Source: Incurvaria masculella
Taxonomy: Eukaryota > Arthropoda > Insecta > Lepidoptera > Incurvariidae
Direction of reading: 5' to 3'
NCBI GenBank assembly: GCA_946894095.1
Contig: OX335655.1
Coordinates: 12,586,001-12,650,000 of the forward strand
DNA length: 64,000 nucleotides
Positions 21,501-29,442 of this stretch are shown here, piece after piece. A program made the translations under genes and the position numbers. The number at the start of each line of letters is the position of its first letter. The first letter of the stretch is position 1. The notes beneath the pieces were generated by a model that did not search any database, was not told where the DNA came from, and saw only the letters and a list, made by a program, of their open reading frames with translations.

Positions 21501-22978
21501 GTGCAGGATTGCCGCGCGGCCCAGCGGCGCGTACTTTTTTTCGCCGCGCAGCCGCCGGTACTGGCGCAGCTGCAGGCGGCGCTGGGCCAGGATCTGCTGA
21601 CCTGCGCCACCCCAGCCGAGCTTCATCTCATGCTCAACGGTCAGTGAGCGTCACATTCAATATCAGCAGGTCTATTCCTGGCATTTAGTAATCAGGAATC
21701 AGGAACCCTGAGTCTAGAAAACCGCGTTTATAGCGATTTTCGAAGAGAGTTTTTCGACGGAAAACTTTGGTTAATTAAAAATCTATGCTCCGGAATATTT
21801 TAGTCAAGAAAATCCCTTTGAAAAACGCTACAAAAGCGGTTTTCTAGCCTCAGGATTCCTGATTCCTGATTATGGAATTCGAGGAATAGACCTGCAGGAA
21901 AAGAGTCTAAGGCTGAGATAAATAGCCGTAACAGAAACTAAGACTAACGAAAAGTAGTACTTCACTACACTCTCAGCCTAAGTTTGTGCTGACGTCTGAG
22001 AAGCGAAAAACCTCGATACCATCAAGTTGTAAGTACTAGTTATTAATTAAAAATATATGTAATTGGACACGGATGGACAAGGCCAAACGTCATAATATTA
22101 GCGTAAAACACCACATTTCCGAAGGAATTAAGTGCCTTGCCAGGACCTTTCCTTAATGAGCACGGTTACATTGAACTGGATGGAAAAGACGGACAATTTT
22201 CCATTGCCGCTTCGACTAGGTCCTAGGTAGATGGTAGGGTTAATCCCGCAAGAGCTGGTGCCATCGCATTGAATAAACGATGTTAGAAGTGCCAATGAAA
22301 ATTTTCCGTGAATGTAGTAGTGCAATATAAGGAAGGTCCTGTCATGGCACATAGTTCCTATGTGAGTGGTAGTCTAATATTCAAATTATGGGTGTGGTAA
22401 AGTCATCCATGTCCAGTTACTTTTAATTAAATAGGTGTTTTGAGTTAGTTAAGGGTCTAGTTTCTACTTTTATATCTTCCAAATGAATAATGCTTGATCA
22501 TAATACTTGATAATAATACTTCATTTTTACACTTACTTCAATTTAATACAATATTATGTCGAACAACAGTGAAAATTACAAATGAATGAACGAAATAGAT
22601 GAAATAATATTATGTCGTCCATTTCCAGACTTCATTACCAAAAAGCAAGCGTTTACAGCGTTCAGTTTTCATTAAATTGACGAATCCATGATTTTTCTTT
22701 GTGTGAAATAAACTAACATGCAGACGTAGATTTTGACAAATATTTTTTTAGACTCCTAATGTATGAGCAAATAAAAATGAACTCTTTTAGTTAGTTGATT
22801 GAGTAAATGATAGAGCTACAGCGATGTATATAATTGAATGTTGCATTATTTTGTACTTGTTCCAGACCCTGCCATTACAACTCCTCAGGAGCCATTGCAG
22901 CAAGTCTGCCTGGACAGTCATCACACAGATGACTCCGCGGCGCCCGGCCTCAGGCCAAGTGTCGATACCAGATTATAG
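6352..22978 (+). CDS. SLC26A11-like: SLC26A11-like sulfate/anion transporter, ten exons, 5' end missing
   Basis: Ten exons (6352-6547, 6974-7194, 7759-7930, 8384-8548, 9509-9670, 10586-10726, 11419-11564, 20612-20806, 21486-21639, 22866-22978) join without frame conflict into 1665 nt, about 554 residues plus TAG. The first seven encode the SLC26 membrane domain (YGLYASFAG, GFTSAAAVTIASSQVKGLLG, PFILTGKITAGLP, FPVNGSFTRSAV, YFIPRAALASVIV, RLDLIPLFGSFVLC). The last three encode a STAS domain and a short polar tail. From memory this order and spacing match sodium-independent sulfate anion transporters of the SLC26A11 type (about 600 residues), plasma- or endomembrane proteins moving sulfate, chloride or other anions. 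Roughly the first 60-80 residues are absent: exon 1 starts with an acceptor and no upstream coding exon is seen in 1-6351. Every intron is GT-AG except the second, which appears to start with GC. No exon is disrupted, so the gene looks functional. The substrate cannot be read from sequence. Confidence 0.9.
6974..7194 (+). CDS. SLC26A11-like exon b
   Basis: It encodes GFLVEFVSMPVVSGFTSAAA and onward through VTIASSQVKGLLGLNF, a short extramembrane loop (WREVFQHIGETRLADT) and a hydrophobic span ending LLFGMK. The acceptor is ccaccacag before 6974. The frame requires the exon to end after AAG at 7194, so the intron begins gcgtgt, a GC donor. Using the nearby GT at 7197 would shift the frame and meet a TGA in the next exon. 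Confidence 0.88.
7759..7930 (+). CDS. SLC26A11-like exon c
   Basis: It continues in phase 0 with ALKDIKVRGAEKSS, a basic cytosolic loop, then a hydrophobic span (AAVVVLAALVAYCTF) and QSPFILTG, which aligns with the PFILTG motif I recall in SLC26A11. The acceptor is aacttacag at 7750-7758; the donor is G|gtgagt at 7930/7931. Confidence 0.9.
8384..8548 (+). CDS. SLC26A11-like exon d
   Basis: It encodes GKITAGLPIPQVPAF, a loop with a possible N-glycosylation site (NVTY), then SPTEMLAQLGSGLLVVPLVG and the span leading to NVAIAKAF. The IAKAF motif is conserved in SLC26 transporters. The acceptor is cgttccag before 8384 and the donor is T|gtgagt at 8548/8549; phase 1 on both sides. Confidence 0.9.
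8940..9215 (-). mobile_element. CR1-like LINE 3' fragment in SLC26 intron
   Basis: The minus strand reads LQLRRDVFYRLYNGECSSEQ then RNRQRMHPFNIDN, the conserved tail of CR1-like reverse transcriptase proteins, then decays. Its 5' part was drawn into the acceptor-region tandem repeat at 9132-9533. Confidence 0.78.
9132..9533 (+). repeat. Triplicated acceptor plus exon-start unit (121-145 bp)
   Basis: Three tandem copies start at 9132, 9277 and 9414 (gctccgacgagcattctcc and variants). Each contains about 85 bp of antisense CR1-like LINE sequence, the polypyrimidine/acceptor region (ttccaacgcag) and the first ~27 bases of exon e (ctagcggcaagaccctgg). Acceptor AGs fall at 9249-9250, 9386-9387 and 9507-9508. 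Only the last is followed by the full exon; splicing at the first reads to a TAG within about 35 codons. The middle copy has two substitutions in the exon-derived part. Confidence 0.9.
9509..9670 (+). CDS. SLC26A11-like exon e
   Basis: It encodes SSGKTLDATQEIVALGLCNV, then FRSFPVNGSFTRSAV and SGVRTPAAGFYTG, the most conserved block of the SLC26 membrane domain (human-like pattern YPVTGSFGRTAVN). The acceptor is ccaatgcag before 9509; the donor is G|gtgcgt at 9670/9671. Two further copies of the acceptor plus the first ~27 exon bases lie just upstream (see the repeat at 9132-9533). The third copy is the one that keeps the frame open. Confidence 0.92.
10586..10726 (+). CDS. SLC26A11-like exon f
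   Basis: It encodes GIIVILTLVLLTPYFYFIP and RAALASVIVCAVLHMVD, a long hydrophobic span and the IPRAALASVI motif of the late membrane domain, then AVLWRTS. The acceptor is cggccgcag before 10586; the donor is A|gtaagt at 10726/10727. The split codon becomes AGG (Arg) with the next exon. Confidence 0.92.
11419..11564 (+). CDS. SLC26A11-like exon g, founder of a downstream tandem array
   Basis: It encodes RLDLIPLFGSFVLCLALGIE and the last membrane spans (GCGVAIDVLLLLYYNS) to PTLSVRLVA. The acceptor is aatttcag before 11419; the donor is GCG|gtaagt at 11564/11565, phase 0. The last 127 nt plus the first 15 intron bases are the unit repeated about six more times downstream. The next coding exon is 9 kb away. 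Confidence 0.9.
11438..12475 (+). repeat. 142-bp exon-derived tandem array with repeated splice donors
   Basis: The last 127 nt of exon g plus 15 intron bases (gtaagtgttctgtag) recur head to tail. Donor-like GTs sit at 11565 (the real one), 11707, 11849, 11991, 12133, 12275 and 12408; the first six are exactly 142 bp apart. A decayed eighth copy runs to about 12475. Copies 1-3 are almost identical to the exon, copies 4-5 share a variant (CTGCAAATCCCTGCC), and 6-7 are diverged. Each copy keeps an open frame for the exon peptide, but 142 is not a multiple of 3, so reading through breaks the frame. Confidence 0.95.
12476..14216 (+). other. Intronic AT-rich sequence
   Basis: First part of the 9-kb SLC26 intron. 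Apart from the interspersed repeat at 13080-13215 I see no feature; 12576-12773 is open but unremarkable. Confidence 0.5.
13080..13215. repeat. Interspersed repeat (gttaggcagagatgata family), copy 1
   Basis: agttaggcagagatgataga ... ttctttcgctttaactacag acatacatctttttatacat gct matches 52905-53010. I recall similar non-coding LINE-derived repeats in Lepidoptera. Confidence 0.55.
14217..14476 (+). mobile_element. Short non-autonomous Helitron, copy 1
   Basis: It begins TCCATACTCATATTATAAAT after A and ends near gacattgacccgag ... cagCCAGt, a decayed CTAG terminus. It carries the phrase gaacataggctacctt shared with the copies at 37519 and 39190. No coding sequence. Confidence 0.65.
15105..15160 (+). 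repeat. CCGT-repeat element, 3' terminal fragment
   Basis: Only acggaaccctagaatcgcga ... aactcgcacatggccgattt remains, the terminal 50 bp of the family. Confidence 0.6.
15452..15545 (-). mobile_element. tRNA-derived SINE, short fragment
   Basis: tgtaactggacatggatagc ... cctgaagtaattaggcgcca, then diverges. Confidence 0.6.
15973..16250 (+). repeat. CCGT-repeat lepidopteran element, copy 2
   Basis: The same start (ggttccgtacccaaagggtg), a very short (CCGT)n, gctgtatctcatgaaccgta and the end gtgcgagtccgactcgcact. It lies in the large SLC26 intron. Confidence 0.85.
16251..17135. other. Intronic unassigned sequence with GC-rich patch
   Basis: 16430-16830 is GC-richer, with a hairpin gcgggcaaatacatttatgc ccgc (16515-16540) and two cgccatctgttg/tagatggcgc phrases in opposite orientation, suggesting a decayed foldback element. 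Confidence 0.4.
17136..17357. mobile_element. 222-bp foldback element with 65-bp arms
   Basis: The arm cataatgttttgaaaactta cggttttccggtgtgcaatg ccgtacttggccgacatgtt tcgcc is repeated inverted at the right with about five mismatches. A ~90-bp GC-rich loop separates the arms. A degraded one-armed relative is at 20836-20905. Confidence 0.88.
18048..19298 (+). mobile_element. Helitron with canonical termini and a helicase remnant
   Basis: The element starts TCACTACATAG after an A (18047) and ends in hairpin cccgtgcgaagccggagcgg then gccgCTAG before a T (19299), the canonical A|TC...CTAG|T insertion. It carries a GC-rich block (18260-18420) bounded by complementary gctattgcatagc / gctatgcaatagc and the C-terminal end of a Helitron helicase. 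It sits in the large SLC26 intron in the sense orientation. Confidence 0.85.
18795..19013 (+). pseudogene. C-terminal fragment of Helitron Rep/helicase (Pif1-type)
   Basis: A 72-residue reading contains LKIAMTINKSQGQTFNVAGL, then SHGQLYVALSRVTS and NVVYNDIL to a stop. These are the final helicase motifs of Pif1-family enzymes (the Q-x-T and VALSRV blocks) as found at the end of Helitron proteins. The Rep domain and helicase core are absent, so it is a remnant. Confidence 0.85.
19299..20385. other. Intronic AT-rich sequence
   Basis: Contains a one-armed relative (19446-19490) of the foldback element at 22999 and A/T-rich low complexity at 19640-20040. Nothing coding recognised. Confidence 0.5.
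20386..20533. mobile_element. Foldback MITE (CACCAAGTGCTGATTTA family), copy 1
   Basis: Left end cctggtattcaccaagtgct gattta; right end ggtgaaaaccag, with agtgctgatta blocks between. It shares both ends with the copy at 40762. Confidence 0.7.
20612..20806 (+). CDS. SLC26A11-like exon h, start of STAS domain
   Basis: It encodes 65 residues in phase 0: linker DGTLPAHYAAHP, the first STAS strand and helix (GLHFAGADRVRAQL), an Ala/Pro-rich insert (SLTAAPAPAAPLP) and the core strand LVLYCDALSRVDYTSL, equivalent to the VLECxxVCSIDYT strand of SLC26A11. It is much more GC-rich than its flanks. The acceptor is tatgtagcag before 20612; the donor is CAG|gttcgc at 20806/20807. Confidence 0.88.
20941..21357 (-). 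mobile_element. tRNA-derived SINE, nearly full length, in SLC26 intron
   Basis: The minus-strand head has A box tagcctagtgacgcgg and B box ggttcgattcc inside a tRNA-like stretch (21290-21357). The body runs to gctatccataacaggttgca with tail ATAAAAAAA at 20941. Introns and many intergenic stretches here carry copies of this ~400-bp family. Confidence 0.85.
21486..21639 (+). CDS. SLC26A11-like exon i, rest of STAS domain
   Basis: It encodes SLKLLVQDCRAAQRRVLFFA, AQPPVLAQLQAALGQDLLT and the closing helix PAELHLMLN, the usual STAS helix-strand-helix order. The acceptor is tttcgacag before 21486; the donor is G|gtcagt at 21639/21640. An antisense reading of this exon is also open, but only as a by-product of its GC content. 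Confidence 0.88.
21666..21895. mobile_element. 230-bp foldback MITE in the last SLC26 intron
   Basis: Outer arms gcaggtctattcct and aggaatagacctgc extend inward as aatcaggaatcagga / tcctgattcctgatt and agaaaaccgc / gcggttttct, about 75 bp per arm with mismatches. The terminal motif TATTCYTGGCATTYAGT is shared with the element at 50474. Confidence 0.82.
21911..21978. mobile_element. Harbinger-type MITE, internally deleted copy
   Basis: A 68-bp derivative of the 168-bp MITE: ggctgagataaatagccgta through aaaagtagtac, then a jump to the right terminus ctctcagcc. It is flanked by TAA on both sides (21908-21910, 21979-21981), and lies in the last intron of the SLC26-like gene. Confidence 0.8.
22059..22420. 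mobile_element. Inverted pair of SINE fragments
   Basis: Left half gtaattggacacggatgg ... gccgcttcgacta and right half, inverted, gcgatggcaccagc... ending catccatgtccagttac are two opposed partial copies of the tRNA-derived SINE joined near 22213 without either tRNA head. Confidence 0.8.
22866..22978 (+). CDS. SLC26A11-like terminal exon
   Basis: It completes the split GAC codon and encodes a 37-residue polar tail (PAITTPQEPLQQVCLD, SHHTDDSAAPGLRPSVDTRL) ending in TAG at 22976-22978. The acceptor is gttccag before 22866. No domain is expected here. The 3' UTR runs straight into a foldback element that begins about 20 nt after the stop. Confidence 0.8.
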
Positions 22979-22998
22979 TACCGGTATAGTTACTTAAG

Positions 22999-23353
22999 GT
23001 GGGCCCGTAAGCATCCGAAAATTACGCTCCCCATACAAACGTAGTTTACTAGTCATTTGAAAACCACTATTCCAATTTGCTTGATATTTGGGACTTAATA
23101 TCTGGCAACAAATATCTATGGCTGCGTGTGTTTGTTTTTTCGAAAAATTTATCCTGTGTCACATAACAGAGAAAAGGAAATTTGTATGAAGATTTTCCTA
23201 TGCCTGTTATTTGAATTGCTTTAGATTTTTCAGCAAAACAAAAACGTGCAGCTACGGATATTTATTGTAAAATGTAAGATACCAAAAATCAAAACAGTGT
23301 TCTTCAAATGATTCGTAAACTACGTTTGTATGGGGAACATAGCTCACGGGCCG
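22999..23353. mobile_element. Foldback MITE overlapping the SLC26 3' UTR
   Basis: Inverted ends gggcccgtaagc ... ctccccatacaaacgtagtt ta and taaactacgtttgtatgggg aacat ... gggccgt. It starts about 20 bp after the transporter's stop codon, so it probably supplies part of its 3' UTR. A related fragment is at 19446-19490. Confidence 0.78.
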
Positions 23354-23362
23354 TTTTTCAGT

Positions 23363-23368
23363 AATAAA
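23363..23368 (+). terminator. Candidate polyadenylation signal for the SLC26-like gene
   Basis: AATAAA 385 nt after the stop codon, just beyond the foldback element at 22999-23353. It is the first canonical hexamer I find downstream; usage is unproven. Confidence 0.25.
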
Positions 23369-23778
23369 CGTACCTATTTGTACAGTTGATATTTTTATGT
23401 TTTAATTAAGACAAATTAATGCAACAAAACAGTTATCTCATTAATTTGGGGTTATTCAACGATATCTGTATAGACTTTGCAAACATATTTTAAAAATATT
23501 TAGCAAAAATACATTATATTGAAGCAGGATTATAATCTGCGACCTTTTAATTACATGTCCACTGCAATTAGGTTGATATTATATTGATTCCAATTAAAAT
23601 AACTAAGCGTAAGATTAATATGCTAAATCAATTTCATTTCATTTCATTTATTTATTCAACTTCTGGTAATAAAACTACAATAAGTCATGTCACAATTTGA
23701 TTGATCCGCGGATTCGATCAACCAGTGAAGAAGAACCCGCAAAGAAACTTCACTGGTCTATAAATTATGTTTTTTTTT

Positions 23779-24142
23779 CCGTACCCAAAGGGTGAAAACG
23801 GAACCCTATTACTAAGCCTCCGCTGTTCGTCCGTCCGTCCGTCCGTCCGTCCGTCCGTCCATCCGTCCGTCCGTCCGTCCGTCCGTCCGTCCGTCCATCC
23901 GTCCGTCCATCCGTCCGTCCGTCCGTCCGTCTGTCCGTCTGTCACAGGGCTGTATCTCAGGCACCGTAACAGGTAGACAGCTGAGATTTTCACAGAGTGT
24001 GTATTTATTTTGCCGCTATAACAACAAATAGGTATGATTAAAAAATAATTAAAATTAAAGGGGGCTCCCATAAAAAAAACGTGATTTTTTTGTTTTTTTT
24101 TTTCTACGATGGTCCGAGTCCGACTCGCACTTGGCCGGTTTT
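23779..24142 (+). repeat. CCGT-repeat lepidopteran element, copy 3, long (CCGT)n tract
   Basis: The same boundaries, with a tetranucleotide tract of about 120 bp (23826-23942) interrupted by CATC units. Apparent long readings on both strands across the tract are repeat artefacts. Confidence 0.88.
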
Positions 24143-24369
24143 TTTCGTCGACATAAATGATATAACACAATTATGATTTCATACCTAAATGCTACTGCCA
24201 AACTTACATTGGTAGAACGGTCTAAAGCAAAGAACTAAGAACTACGAGGAAACAACAACCCACAATGTGAAAAGCACTGTGACGATCAAATATAATCAAT
24301 AAATTGATGATTGATTGACGTGATTGTCAGAATAGCTCAGCGGTAGATCAGGGTTTTTTTTTCAAAATC

Positions 24370-24660
24370 CTCAATGATTACTATAATTTACCAAATCTCA
24401 AAGAAATGTTCACAAAAAATACAAACATACACCTTAGAGGGCACAGCTTAAAACTTAACCACTCTGCATCAAATTCTAACCCCAGGAAACACTTCTTGGT
24501 GAACAGAGTTGTAGACTCTTGGAACAAGCTGCCGGAGGAGGTCATTAGTGCTGAAACTGTAAATGGATTTAAAAACCGACTAGACAAACACTTAAAGGCA
24601 ATAAAAAAAAATAACAAATAATCAATAATAATAATAATAAACAATCAACAACCAATAAAT
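24370..24660 (+). mobile_element. LINE reverse-transcriptase C-terminal fragment
   Basis: HLRGHSLKLNHSASNSNPRK, HFLVNRVVDSWNKLPEEVIS and FKNRLDKHLKAIKK form the typical terminal domain of CR1/jockey-type ORF2, ending in TAA and an (ATA)n-rich tail at 24620-24650. Confidence 0.8.
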
Positions 24661-26530
24661 AAAATCAATACAAATATAGAATGTGAATGATAAGTAATAT
24701 TAGTAATACCATTTTTATTTATTATTTTAATATACAAGTGCACTCCAGGAAAAATGAAATTCACGCATCAGCTTTAAGCTGCTAGTGATGTAAATAACAT
24801 AACATAACATAATGTCATTGAATAACATCCAAGTAAATTAGTACAGTGTTTGTTTTTGTAATGTTGTTAATTTTATAATACATGTAAGGAACCATTATTG
24901 TTTAAATATATATGTTTTTGTAAGACAATTATTAATTAGGTTACTTTTACTTAACATATCTGTAAATTAAATAGAAAATAAGATATACCTCGACTGAAGA
25001 TAATATGTTGGCCGATATGTTTTGTGAATAAATCAATCTAATATTACTGAAAGTGTCTTTTTGTTCTGATTTTTGTGATATAAAATATCCACAGTTGGAT
25101 TTTATTAAATTTAACACATTTTAGTCAAATCCATTCAACCTCTGGGCTGGATCAAATTTATAATTATAATTTACAACTGTATAATCAACACCATTGCACT
25201 GATTGTTGGTGGATCGTCTAAAACGGAGAAACTATGCTAGGGTTTTTATTTTATCAATTGTGTCAGCTCAGCATTTACGTAGCTGGCTAATAAGGTTTAT
25301 ATTCAAAATCAATTTTTAATACGATTAGTTAGCATAAGAATATTATTTCCTAAGTTCCTTTTGGTATGCGAATAGTTATTATGAAAACAAACATGTATCA
25401 ATTGTTATTTAATAAACATGTGACAGAACTTATGACCTGACTAGATATATAGTTCTACGAATTGCATTTAAACTATTACAGGGCTAATAATTTTAGTCGC
25501 ACGAGCCAGTGTTAGCTGGATGTATCTAACAGGAGTCCCCCTTAAAATGCAACATCGCTACTCTGTATGCAAATATTATGCGAGCGAGGTTGCTGCCGGT
25601 ACAGAACATTGCACTCGGGGTATTGTGACATGACTCCCTCGAGGACATGACCTCACGATGCTAAATTCACTGTGGTGTAACGCGCAGGCATATCCTGAAA
25701 ATTCGGCGATCAACTCGCAAACAAGGACACGCGCGTTGCAACAATCCTGTTTAGTGCAAGCCGTAAAGCCTGCTTACCGGAAAATGTCAGATTCGTTGGA
25801 AACGTCTGCTGATCTCCCGATAGGAAACGAGTATGAGGTACATCGTACTCGAATATATGCCATTGTTTTTTGATTAACATTATTAAATTGTAATGCCATT
25901 CTATCAAACACAGCACTGTTCATATTGTCTTCGTGTACTGTATTAAGTCAATCTTAAACTAGATCCTGTATAGGTCAGGACTTTGTGTACGCTAAGTCAC
26001 AAAGTTACATTTAGTTTTAATCGGGACATCATTTCAAAAGATACTGCATAGATCAGAAATTTGTGTACACTGAGTCCATTCACATGCAATTTTAATTGTG
26101 ATACAATTTCAAATTGATGGATTCAAATGTGACGATTTATTTATTTTTTTATTAAACAGGTGCTTATATCTATATATATGTTATTTATCAATATCATGGC
26201 CATAAGATACCAGAGCCCCAGCCAGCGAGTAAAAGTAAATAAATAAAGATGTAATTTTCCGCTGGCTGAAGCGAAAGAAAAGTAACAAATAAGATTGACT
26301 CTCGACAGTCTGCTTTCTTTGTCTTGTTAGTGGCTTGTCCTCCAAAATTATGTAAAGCCCTTAATTAAACAAGGAAAAGTTGGCCAGTTTTTTTTTTCCA
26401 GAAAATATCATTATTTAGATCCGTAGGCACTAAAGAAAATATTTTTGTAACAAAGAGAATTTCAGGGCATACTCAGATTTTTTTTCTTGAAACTGAAAAA
26501 CAGAATTATTGCATCATGTGTACGGAAAAA
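24661..26530. other. Intergenic AT-rich sequence
   Basis: No element ends or coding exon recognised. 25490-25880 is GC-richer and partly open on both strands without known motifs. Confidence 0.45.
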
Positions 26531-26534
26531 TTAA

Positions 26535-26773
26535 GGCGGTAGGACTAGTCAACTACTCGTGCCATACAAGTGCACCGTCAAACAAATGTAATAATATGTA
26601 TTGAAAATCCTCAGCAAGTCCAAATAGAACTCCAGACTGAATGGATTGATATTTTTTGATTCTATCATTTATTTAAATAATAATACATTATAATGAAAAA
26701 GTTGATTTTTTACATTAGAAATCTGAAAATAATATGATTTCTAGATATAAGCAAAAAGCATATATGCATAAAC
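26535..26773 (+). mobile_element. TTAA MITE, truncated copy C
   Basis: Left TIR and first ~240 bp of the 471-bp family (ggcggtaggactagtcaact...), preceded by TTAA at 26531-26534. It stops abruptly at gcataaac, where a 5S-like SINE begins; the right half does not resume. Confidence 0.78.
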
Positions 26774-26945
26774 GTCAGTGGCGCGACACTTCGGCGATCG
26801 CTCTCCGAAGTTAAGCAACGCTGGGTCCGTATAAAATATTTTTTCAAACCTGACTGGTAGTTCCAGAGATTAGCGCGTTCAAACAAACAAAAAAACAAAA
26901 ACAAAAAACTCTTCAGCTTTATTATATTAGTATAGATATAGATTA
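26774..26945 (+). mobile_element. 5S-rRNA-like SINE candidate
   Basis: It contains gatcgctctccgaagttaag caacgctggg, matching the internal promoter (box C region) of insect 5S rRNA, followed by a body with ggtagttccagagattagcg cgttcaaaca and an A-rich (AAAAAC)n stretch ending cttcagctttattatattag tatagat, a tail common in lepidopteran non-LTR elements. Confidence 0.5.
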
Positions 26946-27829
26946 TGGAAACCCTAGAACAAAATTGCATTCAACTTTTTTGTTCCTAATACATCCAGGA
27001 CAATACTTCTGTTATCAGAAGTATGCTCCAAACTGCGTTTGCTACCGCCATAGCTCACAGCTCCAAAAGGAGCAAAAAATAAACTTTATAATTTCATAAT
27101 GCAAATTAATATCGTTTCGAAATCGAAACAAATTGCTTGTCCCGGAATTCAGACCAACAAAAAAAACATCATACAATATTTCATATTGAGGATTGATACT
27201 CCCAGAGCAATTTTCCATCCTATGGCGACGACACGTGCCTCGAACTACACGTTGCAAGGATGTACAGAATATATCTTAAGAATTTGATATGTATGTCGGC
27301 GCGCGGGCTTCTGCAGCCCTGCGCCTTGTAATATGAAAATTGGAACGCCTATGTGTGTGCGTTCAGATGGAGTCGTGTTCCTAGAGTAAAAGAGACAGAT
27401 AACGTCGAGTGAGCGAGACAAGACTATAGCTCGAGTGAGTGCAATAGCACTAGCAGCGGTGGTCGCGGGCCACACACGCACTTGTCCGGCGGCGGTCGGC
27501 TCGAACGGTTGTCTGTACTCGGAGGACACGAACCTATCTACGCTTTTCCAGAGCTTGCAAGATGGACCCTCAAGAAGCCTCAAGCCACACCTGTGACGCT
27601 CCGACATGTATGTATGTTTAATCGACCGTGAAGTACAGACACATTAATTAAAGAAAGAACCCTGTAAACTACTTTACGAATATACTGCAAGGCTGGACCG
27701 AGCCAGCAGAACATACCATTCGCGGGTATTGAGTCTACCGAATGCATCCATATCACATTTCTAGTAAAAAGTATACATGCGTAGTAACAAAAGTAAGAAA
27801 GCTTAGTATGTATCTTTTTTATATAGACC
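26946..27829. other. Intergenic unassigned sequence with GC-rich block
   Basis: 27290-27600 is GC-rich (cggcgcgcgggcttctgcag, cttgtccggcggcggtcggc) and open on the minus strand for 120 codons with no recognisable domain. It may be a repeat. Confidence 0.4.
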
Positions 27830-28175
27830 GTCAGTATGTTAGCCCAACACACCACATTCCCGAAGGAATTAGGTGCCTTTATAAGCACGGCTACATTGAA
27901 CTGGAGGGAAAACACTTTGTGGATTGCCGGTTCGACCATCTTTCCAATGCTATTGTAGCAAACTGGGCGTGCTTAAATAAACCCTACGGGGAAGGAGACA
28001 TACACATAGTTTTACATGGATTTCGAACAATAAAACAGCCCGCATTATTGTGGAAATGCACGTATTCAACTCAGGAACAGATAGTAAGTGGGGCCTTTAT
28101 GAGGCGAGGTCGTACGCAAGACCTCTGGCATAGAAGACAAGTATGTGCGACGCTGAGGTATTGGCAGCTCAAGAC
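27830..28175 (-). mobile_element. tRNA-derived SINE copy
   Basis: It runs from ttagcccaacacaccacatt to the degenerate head gaggtcgtacgcaagacctc tggc. An open reading across it is incidental. Confidence 0.75.
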
Positions 28176-28240
28176 AGCTATCCAAATGTAGCATTTTAGC
28201 GTTTTACTAAAGTATCATTACATTATGTTCTTAATAATAT

Positions 28241-29035
28241 AAATCCTAATAATAATAATAATAGTTTATTTCAGGCATAGACAAAATTCTAATTATAAAT
28301 ACATAACATCAACACTTAATACTTAAACACTAGTTTTAATCACATCATTGCCACTTGTCGGATTTAATATTACAAAATGTTTGTTAAACAAACTTTCATT
28401 AATTTTTCTATAAAAGCAGCTCTCGTCTTTCTCATAATTGCGTAGAAATCATCAACCCTGCTTTTCATTGCAATATCCCTGCGTTGTCTTTCCATATCAT
28501 CGTCATCCTGTAACTTATCAGTAAGTACATGCCCTAAGTAAAGTATTTAAACTTTGTAACAATTTTAAGTTTAAAACCGCATAAAGTTACCGGTGGCACG
28601 CTAACAGGTCCAGCGCCAGACCTAAACACAACTAGTTCCGCCTTTTTCACTTTATATGTTAGGCCGTGCTGGCCGGCATACCGCTCGCAAATGGCTACCA
28701 ACTTTCGCAGACCTTTCACAGAGGGACTCAACAGCGCCATGTCATCCGCATAGCTGATATTATTTATGCACATGTTACCCAGGTGACATCCAACACCTGC
28801 GCTGCTGAGCTCCTCTATGAGTCCATTCACATAGAGATTGAACAGGTCCGGAGATGTGATCCCACCCTGTCGCACACCACAGGTCAGTCGGTATTCCCCA
28901 GACAACGTTTCGCCCCAGCGTACCGAGTTCAACTGATTCTCGTACCAGAATGTCAACAGATGTACTATCGCCTCTGGTACCTTTGCCTGCCTAAGCTTTT
29001 TCCATAATGTCCTAACCATCATTTTGATTTCAAAA
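28241..29035 (-). mobile_element. Non-LTR retrotransposon fragment, RT domain
   Basis: The minus strand 28534-29022 encodes 162 residues with GVRQGGITSPDLFNLYVNGL, CINNISYADDMALLSPS (the YADD catalytic site) and TYKVKKAELVVF, ending near KFKY. A (TAAT)n tail lies at 28245-28268. The piece between RT and tail is short and frameshifted. Clade not assigned; it looks like the same family as 53639-54226. Confidence 0.85.
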
Positions 29036-29442
29036 AAACAATTCTAAGACGTAATAATGTTTTATGTATAACATATATGTAAACTTGTTTAACTAACCTC
29101 TATTATGAGTTACCCTAAATTTCACAGTGATACCTTCAGCGAGCAGCTAAAATTTGTAAAATCCATCGCAAGCGAGTGCTAAATAAAAAATAACAAAAAA
29201 GTCCCGTTGAAAGTTTCTCAATCGCGAGAACTTTTTAACGACACCGTCTCATTTGCATTCGGACCTTTTATTTGGTCGTTATCCTGAGCCTGAGCTAATC
29301 TGTCGACGCTAATGGACTAATTTTCGCGCTGGCAAGATCGTAATCTGCCTACTCACCGGACCACCTCTGGCTCGCCCCTCTTGGAGGTGGATCGCAACTT
29401 TCTAATTGCTTTTTACAAATTTGGCGGTGATATAGAAAGAAA

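Noticed and set aside
21320..21610. 96-codon minus-strand frame over STAS exon i
   Set aside because: Antisense shadow of a GC-rich coding exon plus a SINE tRNA head; no independent motif.
23767..23976. Open frames on both strands across the CCGT tract
   Set aside because: A 4-bp repeat read in any frame gives Ser/Val/Arg/Pro periodic peptides; it is the microsatellite core of an interspersed repeat, not a gene.
24381..24644. Minus-strand frame opposite the LINE fragment
   Set aside because: The plus strand carries the recognisable reverse-transcriptase C-terminus; the minus frame is its complement.
27245..27939. Two ~120-codon minus-strand frames
   Set aside because: They overlap a GC-rich unassigned block and a SINE copy; residues are repeat-like and match no family I recognise.
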